Positions 33,530 to 41,794 of a stretch of DNA of 64,000 nucleotides are shown one piece after another. A program made the translations under genes and the position numbers. The stretch's first letter is position 1, and each line of letters begins with the position of its first letter. This DNA comes from Bosea sp. (in: a-proteobacteria) (lineage in GTDB: Bacteria > Pseudomonadota > Alphaproteobacteria > Rhizobiales > Beijerinckiaceae). The stretch lies in assembly GCF_023953965.1 (NCBI RefSeq), contig NZ_JAMLIX010000001.1, positions 2,480,501 to 2,544,500 of the forward strand, given 5' to 3'. The notes below the pieces were generated by a model. The model saw only the letters and a program-made list of their open reading frames with translations. It made no database searches and was not told where the DNA came from.

Positions 33530-34615
33530 CTAGGCGACGAGCCATTTCCTGACAACGTCCATGTCGGGATCGCAGCCGAGGCCCGGCCCGGAGGGCACGG
33601 TGGTTCGCCCGTCGGCCACGGCCGGCATGGCGAAGGGCGAGGCTTCCAGCTCGATGAAAAGCCGTTCGGCCGGAGCGTCCGGCCGCAGCGCCGCGACGAG
33701 ATGCAGATTCGCCAGATAGCCCGGCCCCATATAGCCGCAATGCGGAACGGCCTCGACGCCGGCGGCCTTCGCCAGATCCAGTATCCGGATCATTTCGGTG
33801 ATGCCGCCGACCTTGCAGACGCTCGGCTGCAGCACGTCGAGCGCGCCGGCCGCGAGAAGCCTGCGGAAATCCTCGAGCGAGGAGGTGTTCTCGCCCGCCG
33901 ATATCGGCGTGCCGCGGCCGCGAAGCCCGGCGAGCCCGGCATAGTCGTCCGGCGGCCAGAGCGGCTCCTCGATCCAGTGCAGGTCGAGCGCGCGGGCCTG
34001 TTCGAGGATGAGACCGGCCTCGTCGACGCTCCAGGGGCAGTTGGTGTCGACCGCGAGCGCCACATCGGCGCCCAGGCTCAGCCGCGCGAGGCTCATCCGC
34101 TCGATGGTGATCTCGTGCAGCTTCACGGTGCGGTAGCCTTGCGCGAGCGCGTCCTCGCAGGTCTTCCGCAGCGCCTCGTCGGAGGAGCAGCGCAGGAAGC
34201 TGGCATAGACCTCCAATTCGCGGGCGCGCCCGCCCAGCAGCTCGCAGACCGGCTTGCCCTCGCGCTTGCCGCGCAGGTCCCACAGCGCGAGATCGATCCC
34301 CGAGACGGCATAGATCGCCGGGCCGCTCAGCCCGAAGAGGTGGATCTTGCGCCTGATTGCCTCCATCAGGGCGGCGATGTCGCGCGCGTCCTCGCCGAGC
34401 AGGAGAGGCGCCACCAGGCTGTCGAGCATCGCCTTGGTGGCGGCACCGGCCGCATGCGCGAACGCCTCGCCCCAGCCGGTCAGCCCGTCCTCGGTGCCGA
34501 TACGCACGAGAAGCATGGACAAGGCGCTGGAAGGCCGGCCGGCGATGTAGTGGAACCCGCCTGTCGTGCGATACGGCAGGGACAGAAGATAGGTTTCGGC
34601 TGAAGTTATCTTCAC
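33530..34615 (-). CDS. Mandelate racemase/muconate lactonizing enzyme-family protein 1
   Basis: Enolase-superfamily enzyme of 361 residues from a GTG at 34615, chosen for the strong GGGAGGGAGAA upstream. The N-terminal capping domain spans about 1-125 and the barrel 130-350. Metal ligands D190, E216 and E242 (VDTNCP, WIEEPL, SAGENT) have the 26/26 spacing of mandelate racemase. The second-strand motif is K165-x-H167 rather than KxK, and a histidine lies in AVPHCGYMGPG. Likely an acid-sugar dehydratase, epimerase or racemase; the substrate is unknown. It is divergent from the FAH-family gene, with the bipartite element between. Confidence 0.9.
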   Translation of the reverse strand: MKITSAETYLLSLPYRTTGGFHYIAGRPSSALSMLLVRIGTEDGLTGWGEAFAHAAGAATKAMLDSLVAPLLLGEDARDIAALMEAIRRKIHLFGLSGPAIYAVSGIDLALWDLRGKREGKPVCELLGGRARELEVYASFLRCSSDEALRKTCEDALAQGYRTVKLHEITIERMSLARLSLGADVALAVDTNCPWSVDEAGLILEQARALDLHWIEEPLWPPDDYAGLAGLRGRGTPISAGENTSSLEDFRRLLAAGALDVLQPSVCKVGGITEMIRILDLAKAAGVEAVPHCGYMGPGYLANLHLVAALRPDAPAERLFIELEASPFAMPAVADGRTTVPSGPGLGCDPDMDVVRKWLVA

Positions 34616-34688
34616 AGGCGTTCTCCCTCCCGTCTGGATATCGGGCCCTATCACAGCAGCGTCGCCGGGCTTTGCCGATGCGCACGGA

Positions 34689-34744
34689 TTTCAGCCATTG
34701 AAATTTCCGGACAAGCCGTTTGCGCTCCCGAACGGCTTTGCTGA
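34689..34744 (+). promoter_or_regulatory. Bipartite operator-like element, copy B (catabolic operon)
   Basis: Palindrome TTTCA-N5-TGAAA at 34689-34703, then the perfect inverted repeat AAGCCGTT-N10-AACGGCTT at 34713-34738, continuing TGCTGA. It matches copy A at 45 of 56 positions without gaps. It lies between the divergent enolase-superfamily gene (start 34615) and FAH-family gene (start 34862), so it could control both directions. Confidence 0.62.
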
Positions 34745-34861
34745 AGGTGTCCGGACGGCTGGTGGCAGCCCTTGCCCGGACGCTGTTTCTCCTTGAGACG
34801 GGCGGCCATCGCAGCCGGTTCCGGTCGGAGCGTTCCGGCGGCTGCAGAAAGGTATCATCCC

Positions 34862-35842
34862 TTGAAGATCGCGAGCGTGAGAGTGGACGAGCAGGATGCG
34901 CTGGCGATCGAGGGCCCGAACGGCCAGATCGTGAGCGTTCCCGAAGCGCAGCGGATTCTCGATGGAGCGATCGCGCCCTGGGCTTATGACATGGTCGAGT
35001 TGATCGGGGCGGGCCCGGCCGCGATCGAGGCGCTGGCGCGGATCCATGCGGCGCTCTGCGCCAATGCGGCGGCGGTTCCCGCCATCGATCCGGCGCGGGT
35101 GCAATGGCATCCGCCGGTGCGCAAGCCCTCGAAGATCTGCTGCCTCGCCTTGAACAACAGCGCCAATGCCGACCGGATCATGTCCGGCCCCAGCCATCCG
35201 GCGGTGTTCGTGAAGGCCGCCAATGCCCTGATCGGGCATGGCGAGGCGATCGTCGTGAAGAAGCATTATGGGCGCGTGCATCCCGAGCCGGAGCTCGCGG
35301 TGATCATCGGCAAGATGGCCAAGGACATCACGCCCGCCGAGGCCCTGGACCACGTCTTCGGCTATACGGTCCACAACGACATCACCTCGCCGACGATGCG
35401 CCGCGAGGACACCTTCCATTATCGCGCGATCCATCCCAAGAACGACGGCACCAACGCCATCGAATACGTCGATTCATACGTGTCCTATTCCGGGCGCTAC
35501 AAGGGCAGCGACACCTTCTCCCCGATGGGCCCGTGGATTGCGCTGCGCCAGGACGTGCCCGATCCGCACGCGCTCGACATCCAGTGCGCCCATAAGGGCG
35601 AGCTCGTGACCGAGGACAACACGCAGAACCTGACGCATAAGGTTCCGGAGGTCATCGCCTTCATTTCCAGCTACATGACCCTGCTGCCAGGCGACATCGT
35701 CTCCATGGGCACGGCGCTGAAGCGGGTCGGCGGAACCGGCAAGGCGGTGCAGAATGTCGATCTGCACGTGCTGGGAGGCCCGGTCTCGGTTTCAATCGAG
35801 GGCATCGGCACCTTGTCGAGCCCGGTCACTTCGCTAGGCTGA
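34862..35842 (+). CDS. Fumarylacetoacetate hydrolase-family protein
   Basis: 326 residues from a TTG at 34862, preceded by AAAGG at about 8 bases; the upstream extension in frame runs through non-coding leader. The C-terminal FAH domain (about 90-325) has metal-ligand regions HPEPELAVIIGK (E-x-E) and YTVHNDITSPTMR (Asp), and the family end segment LLPGDIVSMGT. Members hydrolyse, decarboxylate or hydrate 2-oxo or acylpyruvate acids with a divalent metal. It opens the operon that runs to 40,667, consistent with a late step in breaking down an oxo acid formed by the neighbouring enolase-superfamily enzymes. Confidence 0.9.
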   Translation: MKIASVRVDEQDALAIEGPNGQIVSVPEAQRILDGAIAPWAYDMVELIGAGPAAIEALARIHAALCANAAAVPAIDPARVQWHPPVRKPSKICCLALNNSANADRIMSGPSHPAVFVKAANALIGHGEAIVVKKHYGRVHPEPELAVIIGKMAKDITPAEALDHVFGYTVHNDITSPTMRREDTFHYRAIHPKNDGTNAIEYVDSYVSYSGRYKGSDTFSPMGPWIALRQDVPDPHALDIQCAHKGELVTEDNTQNLTHKVPEVIAFISSYMTLLPGDIVSMGTALKRVGGTGKAVQNVDLHVLGGPVSVSIEGIGTLSSPVTSLG

Positions 35843-35844
35843 CC

Positions 35845-36321
35845 ATGGACATGACTCCTCACGACCTCATCCTGCTGCGGCTCGAGATCGACGCGCTGAA
35901 CGCGGAATTCGCCTATCTGATCGATCACGACCAGTCCGAGCGCGTGCCCGATCTCTTCACCGAGGACGGCGTCTATGGCCGCTCGACCGGCCAGCGCAGC
36001 GTCGGGCGCGAGGCCATCCGCGACAGCTACCAGCGCCGCAAGGACCACGGACCGCGCACGGCCCGGCACATCTTCAGCAATCTCAGGCTGACCCCGCTCG
36101 CCGACGGTCTCGTCGGCGGCTCCTGCATCCTCACCCTCTTCGCCAGGGACGGCTATCCGCCGCATCCGGCCGAGCCCCTGGTCGTCGCCGATTACGACGA
36201 TGTCTATGAGCGCGGCGCGGATGGGCGCTGGCGTTTCAAGCAGCGCCTGATCACCTGGATCTTCGCGCGGGAAGGCGCCTCGTCCCCGCTCGCGCTCGGC
36301 GCCCAGGAGACGAAGCGTTGA
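35845..36321 (+). CDS. SnoaL-like (NTF2-fold) protein, module c, second
   Basis: 158 residues starting 3 bases after the FAH-family stop. The N-terminal pattern (LRLEIDALNAEFAYLIDHDQSERVPDLFTEDGVYG) and the middle RHIFSNLRLTPLADGLVGGSCILTLF match the SnoaL_4 group also seen at 32,250, though the two are diverged. The C-terminal half ends with DGRWRFKQRLITWIFA. It may be a dehydratase or isomerase, or a subunit-like ligand binder. It resembles ring-hydroxylase beta subunits in fold, but no alpha subunit is present in the window. Confidence 0.84.
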   Translation: MDMTPHDLILLRLEIDALNAEFAYLIDHDQSERVPDLFTEDGVYGRSTGQRSVGREAIRDSYQRRKDHGPRTARHIFSNLRLTPLADGLVGGSCILTLFARDGYPPHPAEPLVVADYDDVYERGADGRWRFKQRLITWIFAREGASSPLALGAQETKR

Positions 36322-38075
36322 GCGAGCTCGATCCCGGCGCCGAAACCTATGACTACCTGATCATCGGGGGCGGTTCGGCGGGCTGCACCCTGGCGGCCCG
36401 CCTTTCGGAAGACCCCGGCGTGAGCGTGCTCGTGGTCGAGGCCGGCAAGGACATCACCAAGGCGACGGCCACAGCCGACGTTCTGTCCAACTACCCCGGC
36501 AAGGCCTATTTCAACCCGGACTATACGTGGCGCGGCCTGCAGGCGCGCCTGGGCGGCGGGCGCGGCAACGACCCCGAGGCGGGGCGGATCGCGCGCTACG
36601 AGCAGGCGCGGCTGCTCGGCGGCGGATCGAGCATCAACGGGCTCTGCGCCAATCGCGGCGCGCCAACCGACTATGACGAGTGGGAGGGCATGGGTGCCGA
36701 GGGCTGGAGCTGGGAAACGGTGCTTCCCTATTTCCGCAAGCTCGAGCGCGACCTGAATTTCTCGGGCCCGCTGCACGGCTGCGACGGCCCGATCGCCATC
36801 AGCCGCTTCCCGAGGGCCGACTGGTCGGGCTTCGTCCAGGCCGTGGCCGGCGAGCTTGGCCGCCAGGGCTATCCCTTCATCGAGGATCAGAACGGCGACT
36901 GGCGGGACGGCGTCATGCCGGTCGCGACCTCGGTCGACGAGAACGGCCAGCGGGTTTCCTGCGCCTATGCCTATCTCGACCCGGGCGCGCGGGCGCGGCC
37001 CAATCTGACCGTGCTGACCGAGACCGAGGTCGAGCGGATCGTCTTCGAGGGCAGGCAGGCCATCGGCGCGGTCGTCGCCACCGGCAGCGGCGCGCGCCGG
37101 ACGGTGAAGGCGCGTGAGACGATCCTGAGCTGCGGCACGATCCACAGCCCCGCCATGCTGATGCGCAGCGGCATCGGCCCGGCCCCGGATCTGGCCGAGC
37201 TCGGCATCGCGGTCGTCGCCGACCGGCGCGGCGTCGGGCGCAACCTGATCGAGCACCCGGTCATCTCGGTCTCCTGCCTGCTCGCGCCCGCGGCCCGGAT
37301 GAGGCAGGCGGAGCGCCACCACACCCAGGCGCATTTCCGCTATTCGTCGCGACTGGAGGACTGCCCGCAAGGCGATATGCGCCTGGCGGTCATCGCCAGA
37401 TCCGGCTGGCACGCCATGGGGCGCCGGATCGGCACGTTCTATGTCTGGGTCGACAAGGCCTATTCGCGCGGCAGCGTGCGGCTGGCTGGCGCGGGCGCGG
37501 AGCCGGTCGTCGATTTCCGGATGCTGTCGGACGAGCGCGACATGCGCAGGCTGCGCGAGGCCTTCCGCTTCGTTGCGGGGCTGGCGCGCTCGGAGAGCGT
37601 GGCGAAGATCTCCAGCACGGCGTTCCCGGCCAATTACTCCGACCGCGTCAGGCGCTATTCCTCGCCGGGGTTGCGCAACCAGGTCGTGATGCAGCTCTTC
37701 GCGTCGATGCTCGACGCGCTGCCGGCGATGCGGCCCTGGCTGATCCGGAAATTCGTCACCGAAGGGGCCTCGATGTCCGAGATCCTGCGCGACGACACGG
37801 TTCTCGATGCCTACATCACCAGGAGCGTCACGGGCGTGTGGCACCCCGTCGGCACCTGCCGGATGGGCGAGGCGGGCGATCCGCTGGCCGTCACCGACAG
37901 CAGCGGGCGCGTTCACGGCGTCGACGGGCTTCGCGTCTGCGACGCGTCGGTGATGCCGTCGATCCCCTGCGCCAACACCAACCTGCCGACGATCATGGTC
38001 GCCGAGCGCATCAGCGACCTGATCAAGCAGGAGCGGGCCGCCGCCGCGTCCGGCGCCGTGGCTTCCGCGGCCTGA
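36318..38075 (+). CDS. GMC-family FAD oxidoreductase (choline dehydrogenase-like)
   Basis: 585 residues from a TTG that overlaps the previous stop (TTGA). The FAD motif YDYLIIGGGSAGCTLAARL is at about 13-31, the GMC signature region GGGSSINGLCANRG near 98-111, and the catalytic histidine H509 in GVWHPVGTCRMG. The enzyme should oxidise a primary or secondary alcohol to an aldehyde or ketone, with electrons passed via FAD to a quinone or dye-like acceptor. It is followed by an aldehyde dehydrogenase, suggesting two-step oxidation of an alcohol to an acid. No signal peptide is seen. Confidence 0.93.
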   Translation: MSELDPGAETYDYLIIGGGSAGCTLAARLSEDPGVSVLVVEAGKDITKATATADVLSNYPGKAYFNPDYTWRGLQARLGGGRGNDPEAGRIARYEQARLLGGGSSINGLCANRGAPTDYDEWEGMGAEGWSWETVLPYFRKLERDLNFSGPLHGCDGPIAISRFPRADWSGFVQAVAGELGRQGYPFIEDQNGDWRDGVMPVATSVDENGQRVSCAYAYLDPGARARPNLTVLTETEVERIVFEGRQAIGAVVATGSGARRTVKARETILSCGTIHSPAMLMRSGIGPAPDLAELGIAVVADRRGVGRNLIEHPVISVSCLLAPAARMRQAERHHTQAHFRYSSRLEDCPQGDMRLAVIARSGWHAMGRRIGTFYVWVDKAYSRGSVRLAGAGAEPVVDFRMLSDERDMRRLREAFRFVAGLARSESVAKISSTAFPANYSDRVRRYSSPGLRNQVVMQLFASMLDALPAMRPWLIRKFVTEGASMSEILRDDTVLDAYITRSVTGVWHPVGTCRMGEAGDPLAVTDSSGRVHGVDGLRVCDASVMPSIPCANTNLPTIMVAERISDLIKQERAAAASGAVASAA

Positions 38076-38128
38076 GACGACACCGAGGCCGCGCCTGCCG
38101 CCACCCCTGTCCACGATCGGAACGAACG

Positions 38129-39565
38129 ATGACCGCAACCGTGCAACTCTATATCGACGGCGCCTGGCGCGACGGCCATGGCAACCGGACGCTCGATGTC
38201 GTCGACCCGGCGACGGGCCAGAAGCATGGCGCGGTCGCCGTCGCGGGGATCGAGGATCTGGAGGATGCCTGCGCCGCCGCGGCGAAAGGCTTCCGCCAAT
38301 GGCGCGCGACCTCGGCCTATGAGCGCTGCAAGCTGATGCGCAAGGCCGCGGCGCTGATCCGCGAGCGGCTCGAGGATATCGCGCCGCTCTTGACGCGCGA
38401 GCAGGGCAAGCCGATGGCGCAGGCCCGCCAGGAGGTCGAATCCTCGGCCGATATCCTCGACTGGTTCGCCGAGGAAGGCCGGCGGGTCTATGGCCGCATC
38501 ATCCCCTCGCGCGTGCCCGACGTGACGCTCACGGTCCGGCGCGAGCCGGTGGGGCCGGTCGCCGCCTTCAGCCCGTGGAATTTCCCGCTGGCGCAGGCGG
38601 CCCGGAAGATCGGGGCGGCGATCGGGAGCGGCTGCTCGATCATCCTGAAAGGGCCCGAGGAGACGCCCGCCGCGCTCGCCCGGATCGTGGCGGCGCTGGG
38701 CGATGCCGGCATTCCCGCCGGTGTCGTGAACCTCGTCTACGGGGTGCCGAGCCAGATCTCCGGCTTCCTCATTCCGCATCCGGTGATCCGCAAGGTCTCG
38801 TTCACCGGCTCGACCGCCGTCGGCAAGGAGCTGGCGAGCCTGGCCGGCGCCCATATGAAGCGCGTGACGATGGAGCTCGGCGGCCATTCCCCGACGATCG
38901 TGTTCGAGGACGCCAATCTCGAGCTTGCCGCGAAGCTCCTGACCGGCTTCAAATTCCGCAATGCCGGGCAGGTCTGCACCTCGCCGACGCGCATCCTCGT
39001 CCATGAAAAGGTCTATGGCGCGTTCAAGGACAATCTCGTCGCGCATGCGCGCGCCCTGAAGGTCGGCAGCGGCTTCGAGGCCGATGTCGACATGGGGCCG
39101 CTGGCGAATCCGCGCCGCGTCCAGGCCATGGAAAGCCTGACGCAGGATGCCGTCGACGTTGGCGGCGCCGTCGCGACCGGCGGGCGCCGCATCGGCAACC
39201 AGGGCAATTTCTTCGAGCCGACCATCCTCGAGAACGTGCCGCGTTCCGCCAGGATCATGAACGACGAGCCCTTCGGCCCGATCATGATGATGCAGCCCTT
39301 CGCCGATTTCGATGCCATGATCGCCGAGGCGAACCGGCTTCCCTACGGGCTGGCGGCCTATGCCTATACCCGCTCGGCCAGCACGGCGGCGAAGGTGAGC
39401 GAAGCCGTCGAATCCGGCATGGTCTCGATCAACCATCACGGGCTCGGCCTGCCGGAGACGCCGTTCGGCGGGGTGAAGGACAGCGGCTACGGATCGGAAG
39501 GCGGCAGCGAGGCGATGGAAGCCTATCTCGTCTCCAAATTCGTCACGCATTCGACGGTGGACTGA
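38129..39565 (+). CDS. NAD(P)-dependent aldehyde dehydrogenase (semialdehyde dehydrogenase-like)
   Basis: 478 residues from the ATG at 38129; the longer open frame overlaps the GMC gene out of frame and is not coding. Catalytic residues are C283 (GQVCTSPTR) and E249 (TMELGGHSP), with N in FSPWNFPLAQ and the NAD motif SFTGSTAVGKEL. The C-terminal FGGVKDSGYGSEGG is typical of succinate/glutarate semialdehyde dehydrogenases. It should oxidise the aldehyde made by the adjacent GMC enzyme. The promoter is probably shared with the FAH-GMC operon, after a 53-base gap. Confidence 0.94.
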   Translation: MTATVQLYIDGAWRDGHGNRTLDVVDPATGQKHGAVAVAGIEDLEDACAAAAKGFRQWRATSAYERCKLMRKAAALIRERLEDIAPLLTREQGKPMAQARQEVESSADILDWFAEEGRRVYGRIIPSRVPDVTLTVRREPVGPVAAFSPWNFPLAQAARKIGAAIGSGCSIILKGPEETPAALARIVAALGDAGIPAGVVNLVYGVPSQISGFLIPHPVIRKVSFTGSTAVGKELASLAGAHMKRVTMELGGHSPTIVFEDANLELAAKLLTGFKFRNAGQVCTSPTRILVHEKVYGAFKDNLVAHARALKVGSGFEADVDMGPLANPRRVQAMESLTQDAVDVGGAVATGGRRIGNQGNFFEPTILENVPRSARIMNDEPFGPIMMMQPFADFDAMIAEANRLPYGLAAYAYTRSASTAAKVSEAVESGMVSINHHGLGLPETPFGGVKDSGYGSEGGSEAMEAYLVSKFVTHSTVD

Positions 39566-39572
39566 TCTTACG

Positions 39573-40667
39573 ATGCGCATAACGGGCTTCGAAGTCTTCC
39601 TGCTGGGCCTGCCCGCCGACGAGCCGCTCGGTCTCGAGCCGGCGAATCCGAACGGCAAGCGGCCGAACGTCCTGTTGCTGCTCCAGACCGATGCGGGCGT
39701 CGAGGGGGTGGGCTTCACCTTCCTCGGCGCGGGGCTGTCGCGCGCGCTCAAGGTCGCGGTCGAGGACATGGCCACGCTCTGCATCGGCTTCGATCCCGCG
39801 CAGCACGATGCGATCATCGCCAGGATCGTCGCGGCGGCCGGCGGCTCGGGGCCTGCCGGCATCTTCACGCTCGCGCTCGCGGCGATCGACATCGCGCTCT
39901 GGGACATCCGCGCCAAGGTCGCAGGCCAGCCGCTCTGGCAGTTGCTTGGGGCCGACGGCTCGCGCGTGCCGACCTATGCCAGCGGCGCGCTGATGCGCGA
40001 GCTCGACCTCGACGCGATCCAGCGCTCCTGCGGGCGCCTCGTCGCGGCGGGCCATAGGCAGGTCAAGATGCAGCTCGCCTTGCCGGGGGAGCATCGCCCC
40101 GATGTGGAGATCGACCGCATCCGCAGGATCCGCGAGGCGCTCGGCCCCGATGTCGCGTTGATGTGCGACATCAACCAGCGCTGGAGCGTGCAGCGGGCGA
40201 TCGAGATGGGCGAGGCGCTGGCTGAGTTCGATCTCACCTGGATCGAGGATCCGGCGCCGGCCGATGATTTTCCCGGCCAGGCGCGCGCCAACGCCGCGCT
40301 GCCGATGCCGGTCGCGGCCGGCGAATACATCTACGGCCTCAGCGGCTTCCGGCTTCTGCTGGATCTCGCTCCGCCGGATTTCGTGATGATCGATCCGTTC
40401 CGCGCCGGAGGCATCACGCCCTGGCTTAAGATCGCCAGGCTCGCCGAGGCGCTGGGCAAGCCCGTGGTCAGCCATCTCGCCCCGGAGATCCAGCTGCATC
40501 TGATCGCGGCGATCCCCAACGGCTACACGGTCGAATACATGCCGTGGTCCTATGCCATGTTCAAGGATGTGCCATGGCCGAAGGCAGGCTATCTGGAGCT
40601 CGGCGAGGCGCCGGGGCTCGGCCTCGAGCCCGACCGGGCGGCCATCGCCCGCTTCCAGCTGTCATAG
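39573..40667 (+). CDS. Mandelate racemase/muconate lactonizing enzyme-family protein 2
   Basis: Second enolase-superfamily enzyme, 364 residues. Metal ligands D199, E225 and E251 (CDINQRW, WIEDPA, AAGEYI) keep the 26/26 spacing. The strand-two motif is K165-x-Q167 instead of KxK, and a histidine sits in VVSHLAPEIQLHL as in the His-Asp dyad side. The C-terminal EYMPWSYAMFKDVPWPKAG is unlike the first copy, so the two probably act on different compounds or epimers. It ends the operon begun at 34,862 and converges with the LysR gene 7 bases away. Confidence 0.9.
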   Translation: MRITGFEVFLLGLPADEPLGLEPANPNGKRPNVLLLLQTDAGVEGVGFTFLGAGLSRALKVAVEDMATLCIGFDPAQHDAIIARIVAAAGGSGPAGIFTLALAAIDIALWDIRAKVAGQPLWQLLGADGSRVPTYASGALMRELDLDAIQRSCGRLVAAGHRQVKMQLALPGEHRPDVEIDRIRRIREALGPDVALMCDINQRWSVQRAIEMGEALAEFDLTWIEDPAPADDFPGQARANAALPMPVAAGEYIYGLSGFRLLLDLAPPDFVMIDPFRAGGITPWLKIARLAEALGKPVVSHLAPEIQLHLIAAIPNGYTVEYMPWSYAMFKDVPWPKAGYLELGEAPGLGLEPDRAAIARFQLS

Positions 40668-40674
40668 GCCGGGG

Positions 40675-41661
40675 CTATCCGGTTGCCTGCAGGTCGACGG
40701 CGGCGATCTTGGGCGAAAGCCGCGCGCCCAGCCACTGGCCGCTGATGACGAGCTCGCGCGCGACTTCCTCGACCAGGGCCATCACGGTCGCCGCCGCGGG
40801 CGACAAGGTCGCCTCGTCGGCATGGCAGAGCACGATGCGACGATGGCACCCGCCTTCGGCGAAAGGCTTGGCGCTGACGCGGCCCTGATCGATGTCCATG
40901 CTCAGGCACCCGCCCGGCAGCAGCGACACGCCGAGCCCGGCTTCGACGCACTGGACGATCAACGCGATCGCATCGACCTCGTACTGAACGTTCAGGGGCA
41001 GCAATCGGGCGCGAAAATGCCCTTCGGCCGAGGCACGCAGGCCGTTTCCGACGGAAGGCAGGACGAATTCGCGACTGGAGGCCTCGAGGAAGGAGATATG
41101 AATGCCCCTTTCGCCGTCGCCGTCCGGGATCGGCTCGACGAACAGCAGCTCCTCCTCGACGAGCGGCCTGCAGACGAGCCCCGACGCGGAGTGGGGCGTC
41201 GCCATGATCGTGAAGTCGAGCTTGCCGCCACGCAGGTTGTTGCCGAGCACATGGGTATGCTCCTGCTTGAGCTCGATACGGACATCCGGATAGCGGGCCC
41301 GGGTCCGCTGCAGCATCGGCAGCGCGAGCACCGTCATCAGGCTGTGGGGCAGCCCGACGGTGACCACGCCGGACGGCCGCTCGATCGATTTGCGGACGTC
41401 GAGCCGCGCCCGGTCCAGCTGCTTGAAGACGATCTGGCAATGCTCGTAGAGCCGCGCCCCGGCCTCCGTCGTCGCGACGCCCTTGGCCGAACGCTGCAGA
41501 AGCGGCGTTCCGAACGCGTCCTCCAGCGCCTGAATGCTCTTGCTGAGGGCCGGCTGGGCGACGTGCAGGGTCTCCGCCGCCTTGCTGATGCTGCGCGCCT
41601 CGACGACATGGCTGAAATAGCGAAGCTTTCGGAGATCCATCGTCGGTCGTGCCAGAGCCAT
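40675..41661 (-). CDS. LysR-family transcriptional regulator
   Basis: 328 residues: N-terminal winged helix-turn-helix about 8-70 (MDLRKLRYFSHVVEARSISKAAETLHVAQPALSKSIQALE in parts) and a periplasmic-binding-like co-inducer domain about 95-300 (VTVGLPHSLMTVLALPMLQ, ending in ATVMALVEEVARELV). An in-frame ATG at 41640 (MDLRKLRYF) is the more usual LysR start. It is divergent from the CoA-ester lyase gene across a 133-base gap, the classic LysR arrangement, so it most likely controls the module d operon. It converges with the last gene of module c. Confidence 0.92.
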   Translation of the reverse strand: MALARPTMDLRKLRYFSHVVEARSISKAAETLHVAQPALSKSIQALEDAFGTPLLQRSAKGVATTEAGARLYEHCQIVFKQLDRARLDVRKSIERPSGVVTVGLPHSLMTVLALPMLQRTRARYPDVRIELKQEHTHVLGNNLRGGKLDFTIMATPHSASGLVCRPLVEEELLFVEPIPDGDGERGIHISFLEASSREFVLPSVGNGLRASAEGHFRARLLPLNVQYEVDAIALIVQCVEAGLGVSLLPGGCLSMDIDQGRVSAKPFAEGGCHRRIVLCHADEATLSPAAATVMALVEEVARELVISGQWLGARLSPKIAAVDLQATG

Positions 41662-41708
41662 TCCTCACGGGAATGCCCCCAAAACAACATGATATTTGCC
41701 GACTGTCC

Positions 41709-41724
41709 AATTCAAGGGTGAACT
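41709..41724. promoter_or_regulatory. Candidate LysR operator
   Basis: An inverted repeat TTCA-N4-TGAA (41711-41722, with partly symmetric flanks) lies in the 133-base divergent gap between the LysR gene and the CoA-ester lyase gene. Location and T-rich/A-rich symmetry suit a LysR box, but the repeat is short. Confidence 0.35.
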
Positions 41725-41794
41725 GCCGTTGTCGTTTCCTGGGATGCGCGGTTCGAAACCAGCATGGGGAAGGGCTCGGTCATAACCTTCTCGC

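Noticed and set aside
36204..39916. Long minus-strand open frames (644 and 667 codons) opposite the GMC oxidoreductase and ALDH genes
   Set aside because: Translations lack any recognisable domain and are Arg/Asp-rich, as expected for antisense frames in GC-rich DNA.
41750..41762. tRNA-like T-loop string (GGTTCGAAAC)
   Set aside because: No acceptor, D or anticodon stem can be folded around it, and it lies in the leader of the CoA-ester lyase gene.
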